Origin: Notamacropus eugenii
Taxonomy: Eukaryota; Chordata; Mammalia; Diprotodontia; Macropodidae
DNA: 64,000 bases
NCBI RefSeq assembly: GCF_028372415.1
Contig: NC_092872.1
Location: 516,460,224 to 516,524,223, forward strand
Direction: 5' to 3'
Part shown: piece by piece, positions 22,581-33,114 of the stretch
How positions within the stretch are numbered: position 1 is the first letter of the stretch
How the letters are laid out: every line of letters starts with the position of its first letter
Translations under genes and position numbers: made by a program
Notes under the pieces: generated by a model
What the model was told of the DNA's origin: nothing
What the model saw: the letters and a program-made list of their open reading frames with translations, nothing else
Databases searched by the model: none

Positions 22581-23669
22581 TCATTCTTGTGTTTGAAAGT
22601 CAAATTTTCTTTTCAGCTCTGGCCTTTTCATCAAGAATGCTTGAAAGTCCTCTATTTCATTGAAAGACCATTGTTTCCCCTGAAGTATTATACTCAGTTT
22701 TGCTGGGTAGGTGATTCTTGGTTTTAGTCCTAGTTCCTTTGACTTCTGGAATATGATATTCCACGCCCTTCTGTCCCTTAATGTAGAAGCTGCTAGATCT
22801 TGTGTTATCCTGATTGTATTTCCACAGTACTTGAATTGTTTCTTTCTATTTTCTCCCTTGACCAGGGAACTCTGGAATTTGGCCACAATGTTCCTAGGAG
22901 TTTCTCTTTTTGGATCTCTTTCAGGAGGTGATCAGTGGATTCCTTGAATACTTATTTTGCCCTCTGGTTCTAGAATCTCAGGGCAGTTTTCCTTGATAAT
23001 TGCATGAAAGATGATGTCTAGGCTCTTTTTTTGATCATGGCTTTCAGGTAGTCCCATAATTTTTAAATTGTCTCTCTTGGATCCATTTTCCAGGTCAGTT
23101 GTTTTTCCAATGAGATATTTCACATTATCTTCCATTTTTTCATTCTTTTGGTTTTGTTTGGTGATTTCTTGGTTTCTCATAAAGTCATTAGCCTCCATCT
23201 GTTCTATTCTAATTTTGAAAGAACTATTTTCTTCAGTGAGCTTTTGAACCTCCTTTTCCATTTGGCTAATTCTGCTTTTGAAAGCATTCTTCTCCTCATT
23301 GGCTTTTTGAACCTCTTTTGCCAATTGAGTTAGCCTATTTTTCAAGGTGTTATTTTCTTCAACATTTTTTTGGGTCTCCTTTAGCAGAGTGCTGACCTGC
23401 TTTTCATGCTTTTCTTGCATCTCTTTCATTTCTCTTCCCAGTTTTTCCTCCACCTCTCTAACTTGATTTTCAAAAGCCTTTTTGAGCTCTTCCATGGCCT
23501 AAGCCCATTGAATATTTATTTTGTCTGTTTGGGATACAGAAGCCTTGATGTTTATGTCTTTCCCTGATGGTAAGCATTGTTCTTCCTCATCAGAAAGGAA
23601 GGGAGGAGATATCTGTTCACCAAGAAAGTAACCTTCTATGGTCTTATTTTTTTTCCCTTTTCTGGGCAT
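22581..23669 (-). pseudogene. L1-type ORF1 protein, disrupted (copy 2)
   Basis: The start ATG is at 23669 and the N-terminal part is open to a TAG nonsense codon near 23500, where copy 1 reads a Gln-type codon in another frame. The 187-codon open stretch 23495-22932 holds the coiled coil (ELKKAFENQVREVEEKLGRE) and the RRM-like NLKIMGLPE. A frameshift near 22930 and a small deletion near 22850 that removes part of the KEKILQAA region separate it from the C-terminal part (22886-22581). The end, SFNEIEDFQAFLMKRPELKR, is the same as in copy 1. Not functional. Confidence 0.85.
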
Positions 23670-24337
23670 TTTCCCAGCTAGTTACTTGACTTCTGAGTTT
23701 CCTGTCCACACCCACCTTGCCTCCAGATCTGTCCAGCCAGCACTTGGGGTCTGAGATTCAAATGCTGCTTCCCAAGCCTTAGGACTTTGGCGGGGCAGGG
23801 CTGCTATTCAGTGTGAGATTAAGTTCAGGTGCTCAGGTGGGGGCAGGGCCTTCACACAGGGCTCGGTTCCCTCAGGGGGTTTATGAGGAGACCTTCAACA
23901 ATGGATCCAAGCTCCTGCCTGCTTTGGGAGCCCTTGTCTGCTGCCACCTCTGCTGCTGCCTCCCAAGGGGGCCTGAGTTATGGGGGCACCACACTCCCTT
24001 CTCCCCGAACTGAAAAGCCCCTCTCACTGACCTTTGGTGTGTGTGGGTCGAGGGACCTGCGTGGCTGCTGGAGATTCTCTCCCTGGAGCCTGCTGGGATC
24101 TGCTCCTCTGCCGCATGGCCAAGGCAGGGCTGGGCTCTGCTCCAGGTCCAGTGTGCGACAGACCTTTCAGGTCAGTTTTTCAGGTCTCTCTGGAGCAGAA
24201 ATCTCCTCTGCTCCATTGTTTTATGGCTTCTGCTGCTCCAGAATTTGCTGGGAGTTCTTCTTTACAGGTATTTTATGGGCTGTGGGTTCGGAGCTAGCAT
24301 ATGTGTATCTTTCTCCTCTGCCATCTTGGCTCCTCCC
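23670..24337 (-). promoter_or_regulatory. HAL1-like copy 2 5' UTR with YY1-like motif
   Basis: 668 bp. CCAAGATGG (complement of 24321-24329) sits about 8-16 bases from the 5' end, as in copies 1 and 3. Promoter function is inferred from the position. Confidence 0.6.
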
Positions 24338-24509
24338 TGATTTGCTTTTTTTCTGTTGGTCACTCAGTAAAGATTGTGCCAGGCAATGTGCTAAGTGCTG
24401 GGGATGTAACGGGCAGGCAGAAGGCAGGTCCTGCCCTCAAGGAGCTCACAATCTAAGGGGGAGACAACATGCAAACAACTATGTACAAGAATGCTACATA
24501 CAATTTTGA
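23901..24509 (+). other. Antisense open frame in HAL1-like 5' UTR, copy 2, running out of the element
   Basis: From an ATG in strong Kozak context (CAACAATGG, 23898-23906) the frame stays open for 202 codons. It passes the element's 5' end at 24337 and ends in flanking L2-derived DNA at 24509. An in-frame ATG lies 6 codons upstream, and the frame is open to 23829 (GTG). It shares the peptide block SSCLLWEPLSAA with copy 1 and a related block with copy 3. No known domain; Leu/Ser/Cys-rich. The geometry is that of primate ORF0, which also reads out of the 5' UTR into flanking DNA. GC-rich sequence has few stops, so chance remains a real alternative. Confidence 0.4.
24360..24500 (-). repeat. L2 LINE 3' end, minus strand
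   Basis: gtgccaggcaatgtgctaagtgctggggatg and ctgccctcaaggagctcacaatctaa are the reverse complement of the L2 3' UTR. Confidence 0.8.
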
Positions 24510-24835
24510 TTAACTAGATTTATTTGCTAAAAGAGAGGCATTGGGAAAGCAATTTAGGGACATTTAATAATACCAGAAGAAGAAAAGAAATAAAAGAATG
24601 TCAAACAGGTTTTTCTTAATACACAAAAAGGGAACAAAAAATGGAAATCAGAAGGGAGAACAATCAAACAAGGTGATGTCAGAATCACGGTCTTAAACTT
24701 CATGTATACATTTAAAAAACTAGACAACCTCATTTTCTGTTCTTGCATAAGGAAATGCTTGTGTTTGTTGATTTTGTTCAAATTCATAATAATAAAAAAA
24801 AATTTTTAATTTAAAAAAAAAAGAATATGATGAGG
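24501..24835. other. AT-rich stretch
   Basis: Contains A-rich runs (24792-24825). Possibly a LINE 3' end, but too diverged to assign. Confidence 0.35.
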
Positions 24836-24839
24836 TAGA

Positions 24840-25265
24840 ATGTTAGAAGCAGCATAATGTAGTGGAAAGAAAATTGTTCTGAGAATCAGAAAGTCCAACT
24901 TCCCGTCCTGGTTATGACCTCAGTTGTTTGACCCTGGGCAAATCATTGACTTTTCCTCAGTCTCAGTGGTCTCATCTGTTAAACATTTCCATTATTTATT
25001 CTTACTTTTGAGGAAAGGGCTCTTTAAATTGTGAAGTGTTGTATAAATATGTAGTCTTTATTAAAGCTGGAAGAAGACTCCCTAGAAATCATTTGGTCTA
25101 ACCCCCTTATCTTACAGTTAAGAAAATTGAGAACTTTAAAGGAGAAATGTCTTGCCTAATCAGCCAATCAATGAGAATCTATTGAGCACTTACATGTGTC
25201 AGGTACAGTGCTAGGAATATAAAGACAAAAAATGATGGTCACTGCCCTCAAGTAGCTTACATTCT
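24840..25265. repeat. MIR and L2 pieces
   Basis: 24845-25060 is MIR plus (gtagtggaaagaaaattgttctgagaatcag...ttgaccctgggcaaatc). 25065-25150 is MIR-like minus (aaatcatttggtctaaccccc). 25155-25265 is L2 minus (aatctattgagcacttacatgtgtcagg). Confidence 0.7.
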
Positions 25266-26020
25266 ATTGGATGATCTACCAGGTGATCTCATGGTCGGAG
25301 CTTGGACCCATCCCATCCATGGTTCCTCTATACTACCCAACTCTCTCCTTTGCCAAGGGAAATTGTACAATTACAGTAATAATAACGTATGTCAATTAAG
25401 AGCTCACTCTTTGACAGGGCAGGCAGGTAAAATTTTGGAAATTCTCTCAAAAAATTTCAGTGGTTTGTATTTACAGATAGGAATACCTGGGGTCATCATT
25501 ATCTGACTTGTTCTGTTTTTCCCCTCCTGCCAAAGGACCTTTAACTCCTCTGTAAATATTGAGGCTAGTAAGCTTTGACTAGATAGCATGTTTTATTTAC
25601 CCAAACAACAAGGAATAAAAAACAGAATAGTTATCCCTTTCACATTGTGGCATTCCCTATCATGGTTTCAATATATCACCAGTCAACATAATAAATTAAA
25701 TGGGAATTTTGGGGGGAGTTTTGCAGAAGCCACCAATGACACAGAAAAAGTTTAGAAATTCAGAAATGCATAAAATGTATGGATAGTATTATGTGATATC
25801 AACATATTTTATCTTTTAACACCATAATAATTCAGTCTTCTTCTTTGGTATGAAGGGAGGGTCACAAATTTTATGTAAATTTTCCAGATCACAGGAGCAC
25901 TGTGCCCCTGACCCCTGCAATGTGGAAAGGAATACTGAAGTTACAAGGGGCCGATAACTGAGCCCTGTGACTATCAGGAAAATGGTCTTCCTCTGTCCAT
26001 AGTGAATCAAGAAACACTTT
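25266..26020. other. Unrecognised sequence
   Basis: No supported gene or repeat. Short frames only. Confidence 0.4.
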
Positions 26021-26024
26021 TCTC

Positions 26025-26830
26025 AGATGTGGGAGAGTTGCAACACTAATTCATTGTTGATGGAGCTGTGAGCTGATCCAACCATTCTGCAGAGCAATTT
26101 GGAACTATGTCCAAAGGGCTACAAAAATGTGCATACCCTTTGTCCCCACAATACTGCTTCTAGGACTGTATCCCCAAGAGATCATAAAAATGGGAAAGGG
26201 TCCCACATGTACAAAAATATTTATAGCAGCTCTCTTTGTGGTGGCCAAAAACTGGAAATCAGGGGGATGCTCATCAATTGGGGAATGGCTGAATAAATTG
26301 TGGTATATGAATGTAATGGAATACTATTGCGCTATAAGAAATGTTGAACAAGAGGACTTCAGAGAGGCCTGGAAAGACTTATATGATCTGATACTGAGTG
26401 AAAGGAGCAGAACCAGGAGAACTTTGTACACAGCCACAACCACAGTATATGAGGAATTTTTCTGATAGACTTGATACTTCACTGCAATGCAAGGACTTAA
26501 ATAATTCCCAATAGTCTCTTAAGGCAAAATGCCTTCCACATCTGGGGAAAGAACTATGGAATTTGATCACAGAATGAAGCAGATCATTTTCTTTTATATT
26601 ATGTTTTGGTTTGTTTTGTGATTTCTCTCATTCATTTTAATTCTTCTATGCAACATAACTAAGGTGAAAATGTATTAATAGAATTGTATGTGTAGAACCA
26701 ATATAAAACTGTATGCCTTCTCAGTGAGGGAGTAGGGAGGTAGGGGATAGTGGGGGAGGGAAGGGAAAAATCTAAGATATATGGAAGTGATTGTAGAACG
26801 CTGAAAACAAATGAAATGATTTTAAAAAGA
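26025..26830 (+). mobile_element. L1 LINE 3' end
   Basis: Well preserved ORF2 terminus and 3' UTR: ccaaccattctgcagagcaatttgg, ctacaaaaatgtgcataccc, atttatagcagctctctttgtgg, tcaattggggaatggctg, ggtatatgaatgtaatggaatac, agcagaaccaggagaac. It continues through a G-rich 3' UTR (26720-26765) to an A-rich end near 26826. The 112-codon frame 26127-26465 is the decayed ORF2 C-terminus (AALFVVAKNWKS, IGEWLNKLWYM). 5'-truncated. Confidence 0.85.
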
Positions 26831-27190
26831 AACACTCTTATGGTCAGTTTTACTTAAGGACCCTAAACAGTCTGAATGAGTCAGTACCAGGGAAAGATTA
26901 AGTTGGGTTGGCTTCTCAGCATATGTGGTTCTCTTCTGCATTGATCTCTCTAGCATCAGAAAGACTATGGAAGTGCTAGACTCCATTTTGGTTCTATTGC
27001 CAGTTCAGCATCTCCATTTGTCTCCAAAACCTTAGTGCACATGGTTCCCTGGACGGGCCATAGATATACTAACCTTTCTCCAGGTCCTGCCTGCAGTTTG
27101 ACTTTCTTCTTCTCATGGTCCACTTCTCTCATGTATGGAAATAGATTTCTCATGCTTCCATGTGCTCTGGAAACCTCCTGTGAATGAGAG
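26831..27190. other. Unrecognised sequence
   Basis: No repeat recognised. A minus-strand frame of 62 codons (26965-27153) has no domain. Confidence 0.4.
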
Positions 27191-27495
27191 GGGAAGACTT
27201 TATATGCCTGCTATATTACTGTTATTATAATTCACATTTATATGGCACTTTATTTGCAAATCACTTTATATTCATCATGTCATTTGATCATTACAGAGAC
27301 AGAATAGCAAAGGGAAAATAATCCTGGCTTTGGAGTCTTAGGACCTGGGTTCAAATCTCAGCTCTGCTATATTCAACCATGGTACTCTGATGAAATCCCT
27401 TCATCTCTCTGGGCTTCAATTTCCTCATCCATAAAAATACAAGTTTGGACTGGATAGTGTCTAAGATTCCTTCTGATCAGGTAAAGTCACTGAGG
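27191..27495. repeat. MIR copies
   Basis: 27215-27290 is a MIR tail in minus orientation (cacatttatatggcactttatttgc). 27290-27495 is MIR plus (cctgggttcaaatctcagctctgc...ctgggcttcaatttcctcatcc). Confidence 0.7.
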
Positions 27496-27534
27496 GATAC
27501 AGAGCTGAGATGATCCTTGTAAACCAGTCAATAA

Positions 27535-28560
27535 TGGGCATATGCTGAGCATCTACCATGTGCCCAGTATTGTCCTGAGGGGGATCCAGAAATATAGTCC
27601 TTACTCTCAATCAGTTGGTCAACAATCATTTATTAAGTGCCTTCTATGTACAAGGCATTTATTAAGTGCCTATTATGTACAAGGCTGGGGATAGAAAAAC
27701 ATAAATGAAACTGTTCCTGCCTTCTGCAACCTTATATTCTATGAGGAGGTGGGGGAGGGGGATAGAACAGCACATACATGTAAAAATATGTGCAGAATAA
27801 ATGGAAATTAATTTTATGGAGAGGAGTCACTAGCAGTTGGAAGGACCAGAAAGTGCCTTGGAGCCGAGCCTTTAAGGAAAATGGAGATTTTAAGAGGTAG
27901 AAGGAAGCATGGAATACATTCCAGGCATAAATGATAGCCTGTGCAAAGGTATCTGATGGAGAAGGAATGCCAAAGTGAGGAGCAGTAAGGAGGCCAGGTT
28001 TGATTGGATCGAAGAATACATGCAGAAAGTTACATGTAATGAGGCTAGAAAGGGAGGTCGGGACCAGGGTAGGAAGGGTTTTGAATGCTGAACAAAAGAG
28101 TTTAGATTTATTCCTAAAGATAATAAAGATTCAGTGGATGAAGTTACATTTAGTAAGTATAGTCAGACCTGTGATACAGGGAAATCAGATCTAGGAATCA
28201 TTTACATAGAAATGATATTTCAGCCTGAGTGAATTGATGAGAAAGTATAGAAAGAGAAGAGAAAAAAGTTAAGGGCACATTCTTGGAGAACACCCACATT
28301 TGGGGGTGTAATATGGATGATGATGTAGCAAAGGAGACTGAGTGGGAGCAGTCATAAGGTAGGTGGAGAACAAAGAAAAAAACACAGAGAGGTGAGAATA
28401 TCCAGGAGGAGAAAGGGTTTAACAGAGCCAAATGCTGCAGAGAGGTTGAGAAGGAAGAAGACTGAAAAAAAAAAAAAAGACTATCAGGTCAGACAATTAA
28501 TTAAGGGGTAACTTTGCAGAAGGCAGTTACAGTTGATCGATACTGGAAGCTACATTGTCA
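27535..28560 (-). mobile_element. L2 LINE, 3' UTR into reverse-transcriptase frame
   Basis: Minus strand. The 3' tail (catttattaagtgccttctatg, with a 33-bp tandem duplication at 27627-27690) is followed by the 3' UTR and then the decayed ORF2. On the minus strand, 28445-28410 encodes LLNLSAAFGSV, matching the DLSAAFDTVDH type of reverse-transcriptase motif, and 28300-28280 gives NVGVLQ where GVPQG is expected. Stops and indels throughout. Confidence 0.75.
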
Positions 28561-28564
28561 GGGT

Positions 28565-28815
28565 TTAAGCATTTACCATGAATGAGTTTACAGTCTAGAC
28601 AGGAATACAAAACTATACAAATATACGGTTAGGGAACAACCAAACTAGTGAGTACAGAATATAATTTCCAAAGCTCAGAGATGAGAGGGTCTGGGGTTGT
28701 CAGGGAACACTTCCTAGAGGAGGTGGAGTTGAGTTGGACCTTGCAAAGTGGCTGTGGGCTATAACTAGAGGAAGTGGGTGGGAGTAATGGAGAGGCAGAT
28801 TTGATCAATACTAAG
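28565..28815 (-). repeat. L2-like remnant
   Basis: gagtttacagtctagacaggaatac and cagggaacacttcctagaggaggtggagttg follow the L2 antisense pattern. Confidence 0.6.
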
Positions 28816-28975
28816 GAAGGAGTGTCTAACGTGAGAGCTGTCCCCAAGTAGAATAGGTTGTCCAGTGTTCTTGTGAGCTCCCTGTCTTTCAGACAGAAGC
28901 TGGATAAGTACATGTCAAGTCTGTTGTCTAGGGGATTCATGCATCAGGTTAAGGTTATGTTAGGGCATCTCCAGT
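28815..28975 (+). repeat. CR1/L3 3' end
   Basis: agtagaataggttgtccagtg, gagctccctgtctttcagacagaagctggataag and ggcatctccagttctgagattg follow the CR1 3' end consensus. Confidence 0.6.
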
Positions 28976-29615
28976 TCTGAGATTGTAGGTTCTAGTCTTT
29001 ACTCTGTGTGATGTGAGTGTGTCTGAGTCTCAGTTTCCTCAACTATAACATGAAGGAATTGGGCTAGATGATCCCAAAGAGTCTTTCCAGCTGTAAAATG
29101 CTATGAACTTCTGGGGTTCCTTTTAGCTCAGAAATTCTATAATTCTGTGGGTAAAATTTGGAGAAGTAAAGTGAAAAAAGCATGGTATGGTAGAAAAGAT
29201 ACTGGATTTGTGTTCAGGACATCTGAATTCCATTCCTGGTTATGATGATTAAAAGCTAGGAGGCCAAGGACAAAACAATTTCTCTGAAGTTAAATTATTA
29301 TTTCATCTGTGAAATGGGAATGATAATACTTGTATTACCCACCTCATTGCTGTGAGAAGTCTTTATAAGCTTTAAATTACTATGGAAATTTGAACTAATA
29401 TGATTAGAGAAGCATGAAAAAAGGCCACTCTCAGTTTCACCCTTGTAGTAGTTAGAACTGGTCTCAGATGCCAGGTTGGCTTATCTATTACCTGTGTGAC
29501 CCTGCACAGGTCTCATCCTGAATATGGGCCAGTTTCCTACTTTGGAAAATGAGGTTGTTGGATTACATGATCTTTGAGGTTCCTTCCAGCTCTAAATCCT
29601 ATGATCCTGGATGAT
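28976..29615 (+). repeat. Three MIR copies
   Basis: 28980-29140 (gagtctcagtttcctcaactataacatg), 29160-29400 (cattcctggttatgatgattaaaagc...gaaatgggaatgataatacttg) and 29440-29610 (ttggattacatgatctttgaggttccttccagctctaa). Confidence 0.7.
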
Positions 29616-30095
29616 CTCTGGGAGTTGAAGGGTGGGAGTGGGGTGGGGTGGTACTGGCAAAAAAAGAAGAGAAGCTTGGCTGGGTGCTCTCCAGCAACAA
29701 GTAGAAGATAAATTTTCAGCCCCAAGATGACAAGCAACATTCTGTCCCCAGCATTGCTGGCTGGTGACACATTGGCCTTGAGCCCGAGCCAAAAGTCACT
29801 TCCAAATCCAGGGAGAAAAGAAGGAACAGGTGTGAGCCATCATGATCATATCTCTCTGTCTCTGTCTCTCTCTCTCTCTTTCTCTTTCTCTCTTTCTTTC
29901 TCTCTCTCCCCCTCCCCCCCTTTTCCCCTGTGACCCCCCCCAGGGCTACCCAACATCCTAGCAGTGGGGCCCAGTGCAATAGACTCTCTGCTGTTTGGGG
30001 GAGACAGGAGTGTGAGATCAGGCCTCATGCAGGCTGTTTCTGGAACTGCTGAATGGGTGAGGGTCTGGTCCTAATTTGTGAAGGACCCAGGATCT
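29616..30095. repeat. Unique sequence around a (TC)n microsatellite
   Basis: 29852-29935 is a pyrimidine tract of TC and TTTC units ending in C runs. The flanks are unrecognised. Frames on either strand through it are low-complexity (RERERE or SLSLSL). Confidence 0.75.
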
Positions 30096-30238
30096 TTATT
30101 CCAGTATGGAGTAATGGAAAGATCTGTAGATTTGGAATTAGAATCTCAGATCCTGGGCCTACTACTTGCTACCTTTGTGATCTTAGATAAGTAATTTAAC
30201 CTCTCTACACCTCAACTTTCCCTTATTTCTGGATCATA

Positions 30239-30280
<42 letters not shown>
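30096..30280. repeat. MIR followed by (CA)n
   Basis: 30105-30235 is MIR plus (agatttggaattagaatctcag...gataagtaatttaacctctc). 30240-30278 is a (CA)n microsatellite of about 19 units. Confidence 0.8.
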
Positions 30281-30282
<2 letters not shown>

Positions 30283-30590
30283 ACTCTATTGGTTGCTTTT
30301 TAAAAATCTTTTAGAAATGAAAATCAGATTGCAATAAATAAATACTGAAAAGTAAAATAAAAAAATGAAAAGCAAAAATAATAAATGAAAATCCTTTTGC
30401 AATAGGATTCTTTTAAGCCTGCTACCCAAAATATACCAGCAAGCACGTCCAAATACCATTGCTTATGAATTGTCGTTGTTTTATAATAAGGCAGCTTGGC
30501 TGAGTCAGAAAGGCAAGGGGAAAAGAAAGGATAGGCCTACAGCTCAGTTTTGTGAGGAGTAGCACCTCTCCCAGAGGGACAGGATCATAG
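30281..30590. other. Unrecognised sequence
   Basis: A-rich at 30301-30390. No supported feature. Confidence 0.4.
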
Positions 30591-31565
30591 GTGTAGAACC
30601 CATTTACTTCATTTTACAGATGAGGAAACTGAGGTCCAGAGAGTTGGTCAACCAGCGTTTATTAAGCACTCACTATGTTCTAGACACTAAGCCAACACTG
30701 GGGATAAAAAGACAGGTCCTGTTCTCAAGGAGCTCACAATCTAATGGGTTAAAGGCAATATGCAAACAACTCTGTATAAATAAGATGTATCTAGAGGATA
30801 AATTGGTGGTAGTCTCAGAAAGAAGGCACTAAGATTAAGGGGAGTCAGGAAAGCCCCCGTTTTTAAACTCGAGTTGGGACTTTAGCTGAGACTTGAAGGA
30901 AGCCAAGAAAACGGATAGGCTGAAATGAAGAGGGAAGAGAGTTCTAGGCCTGGGAGACAGCTGAAAAATAGGAGTTGTCCTGTTTTGTGGAATGTGAGTG
31001 TTACTTACAAAAAATAGTGAGGAGGATACTTTAGATTGCAGAATTCTTGGGAGTGAATAAGTTGTAAGAAGACTGAAAGGTAGGAAGGGACTGGGTATGA
31101 AGGCCTTTCTAAGTCAAACAGAAGATTTTAAATTGGATCCTATAGTCTATGGACTCTATGCTGGAGCCACTGGAGTTGACTGAATGGGGGCAGAAGGGAA
31201 TATGGTCAGACCTGTGCTTTAGGAAGATCAATTTGGCAGCTGAATGAAGAGTGGATGGGAGTGGGGGGAGACTTGAAGCATGGAGACCCACCATAAGGAT
31301 ATTGCAGTAGGGCAGCATGAGATGATGAAGGCATGGGGACATATTGAAGAGATGTTAGAAAGGTAGAAATAACAGGACTTGTTTGGATAAAGGGGAGGGC
31401 TGAGAGAGTGAGGACATGAGGAAGGCACCGAGGTTGTGACCCCAAATGACTGGGAAGTTGGTGGTAGAGAAGTTAGAACAGGGGAAAGGGAAGGCTTGGA
31501 GGGGAAGGATAATAAGTAAAGTTTTGTACATGTGGAGCTTAAGATGTCTATAAGCTATCCAGTGA
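30590..31565 (-). mobile_element. L2 LINE 3' portion, minus strand
   Basis: 30596-30645 is a MIR-type fragment (acttcattttacagatgaggaaactgagg). 30650-31565 is a long L2 copy in antisense: gtttattaagcactcactatg, ttctcaaggagctcacaatctaatgg, ggaagggactgggtatgaaggcc, gctttaggaagatcaatttggcagc. About 0.9 kb of 3' UTR and ORF2 end. Confidence 0.78.
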
Positions 31566-31700
31566 GGGTAAGTGATTTGCCCAGGATCACACAGCTAGTA
31601 AGGATCTGAGGTGGGATTCAAACCTAGATTTTCTTGACTCTACTGGAGTACAGTATCGTCTCTACTAGTATTCTATACCACATATCCAGCATTCTATACC
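31560..31700 (-). repeat. MIR, minus strand
   Basis: agtgatttgcccaggatcacacagctagtaaggatctgaggtgggattcaaaccta. Confidence 0.8.
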
Positions 31701-32100
31701 GCACTATCTTTCTAGTCTTTGGGTTGCAGGAGACACCAATGAGAGACCTGTCCTTCACAGGTCCCTCTAGCCTGTGGCATACAGCATCTATTCTGGGGTT
31801 CTTTGAACATTAGGTCTAACAGATTACTCTAGGGGTCAAGTTTGTGGAATCAGTCTCAGAGCTAAAAGGGGACCTTAAAGATTACCAAATCCATCTCCCC
31901 CACCTAAGACAGAAATCTCTTTTATGATACTTTTGACTCAGAACTGTATCTAATTAAGCCTAGTGATTATCTGCTTTTTTCCTCTACTCTTTAAACAACT
32001 ACAAACTCTAGGGAAAGTGATTTCATGATAACCAAAAGTTCTTGAGAGGAAGAGAGATTCATTGCTTTTTATCATCTTTATCAGTATATGAATAATTAAT
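31701..32100. other. Unrecognised sequence with a MIR piece
   Basis: aaaggggaccttaaagattaccaaatcc at about 31866 resembles a MIR tail. Otherwise nothing recognised. Confidence 0.4.
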
Positions 32101-32202
32101 CAGCCTAGACCAGGTCAAGTCAAGTCAAGCCAAATCAACAAGTATCTGTTAATCACTTGCTCTGTGTCAGGCACGGTGATAAACCTGAGAAAGATAAGAG
32201 TG
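32100..32202 (-). repeat. L2 3' end, minus strand
   Basis: aacaagtatctgttaatcacttgctctgtgtcaggcacggtg. Confidence 0.6.
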
Positions 32203-32455
32203 AGGCAGCTAGGTGGTGCCATGGATGGAATGTTGGGCCTGGAGTCAGGAAGAGCTAACTTCAAATCCAATCCTCCAACCTAGCTGTCTGACCCTGGGTA
32301 TGTTTGCCTGTTTCCTCATCTGTAGAATGGGGATAGTCATAGCACCCACCTGCCAGGGATTTTGTGAGGACTAAATGAGAGAATAATTATAAAGTGCTTA
32401 GCATAGTGCCTGGCATGTAGTAAATACCATATAGATGTTAGCTATAATTATTATT
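32203..32455 (+). mobile_element. tRNA-derived MIR-type SINE
   Basis: Marsupial head gaggcagctaggtggtgcc, tctgaccctgggta core, tttcctcatctgtagaatgggg, tail ttataaagtgcttagcatagtgcc with a (ATT)n end. Confidence 0.75.
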
Positions 32456-32905
32456 AATAGCCATAATAATAATAACTTTTCCCATTTATAGAGTACTTTA
32501 TGTTTACATCAGCACCTTTTTCAAAACAAATGTTTGAGGTAGAGAGCGTCAGAATCATTATCACCATTGTTTATAGATCATGGAAGAACCTTACAAGTTA
32601 TTTATCTAATCCTCTCATTTTATATTAGAGGAAACTGAATATCAGAGAGGTAGTGATTAGATCAAGGTCGGAAGTGACAGAGCTTGATTTTGAACCCAGA
32701 TTTTCTGATTCTAAGGTTGGTGCTCATTCCATTACACCAAATCTGCTTTATTTAAATTTGAGGCTCACAGTCCATCCAACCCAATGGCAATAAGGAGATC
32801 AGGGTACATCTTCCTGTCTGATAAGCTCAGGCCTAATGGATACTCATATCATAGGGACATAGGATTTATAACTGGAAGCTGCTTTGGAGATCATCTTGTC
32901 TCTGA
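32456..32905. repeat. MIR pieces
   Basis: 32465-32750 is MIR minus (cccatttatagagtactttatg...gattttgaacccagattttctgattc). A MIR 5' portion at 32860-32905 (actggaagctgctttggagatcatc) is continued beyond the hAT element at about 34070-34150. Confidence 0.65.
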
Positions 32906-33114
32906 CCCAGGGCAGGAGTTCCTCAATCTCAAAACTATTTTCATAATAATACTGAGACATTACTTTTCACTCCCATTATCTCACAAATATACAAAGGGGT
33001 TAGCTACAAACATGAAGAATGAGTTCATCTTTTCTGCAGAATTGTACTTTTGCCTTATAAAGGACAAATCTGCAGGCAATGACTGAACAGGCTGTTTTGT
33101 TCCTATTACTTATT

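Larger units (their letters stand above)
21565..24351 (-). mobile_element. HAL1-like half-L1 retrotransposon, copy 2
   Basis: Same architecture as copy 1 and closely similar along the full length: 5' end at about 24337 (GGGAGGAGCCAAGATGG), 668-bp 5' UTR, ORF1 (23669 to 22581), purine-rich 3' region, A-tail. An 11-bp target duplication TTTGCTTTTTT flanks it (21565-21575 and 24341-24351). No ORF2. It lies beside an older L1 3' end and an L2 fragment. Confidence 0.88.

Noticed and set aside
26127..26465. 112-codon frame as a gene
   Set aside because: Decayed end of L1 ORF2, recognisable by its neighbouring 3' UTR.
27627..27690. Short direct repeats as a CRISPR-like array
   Set aside because: Two adjacent units without spacers, inside an L2 tail, in a mammalian genome.
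29716..30028. Frames with RERERE or SLSLSL runs
   Set aside because: Products of a (TC)n microsatellite.
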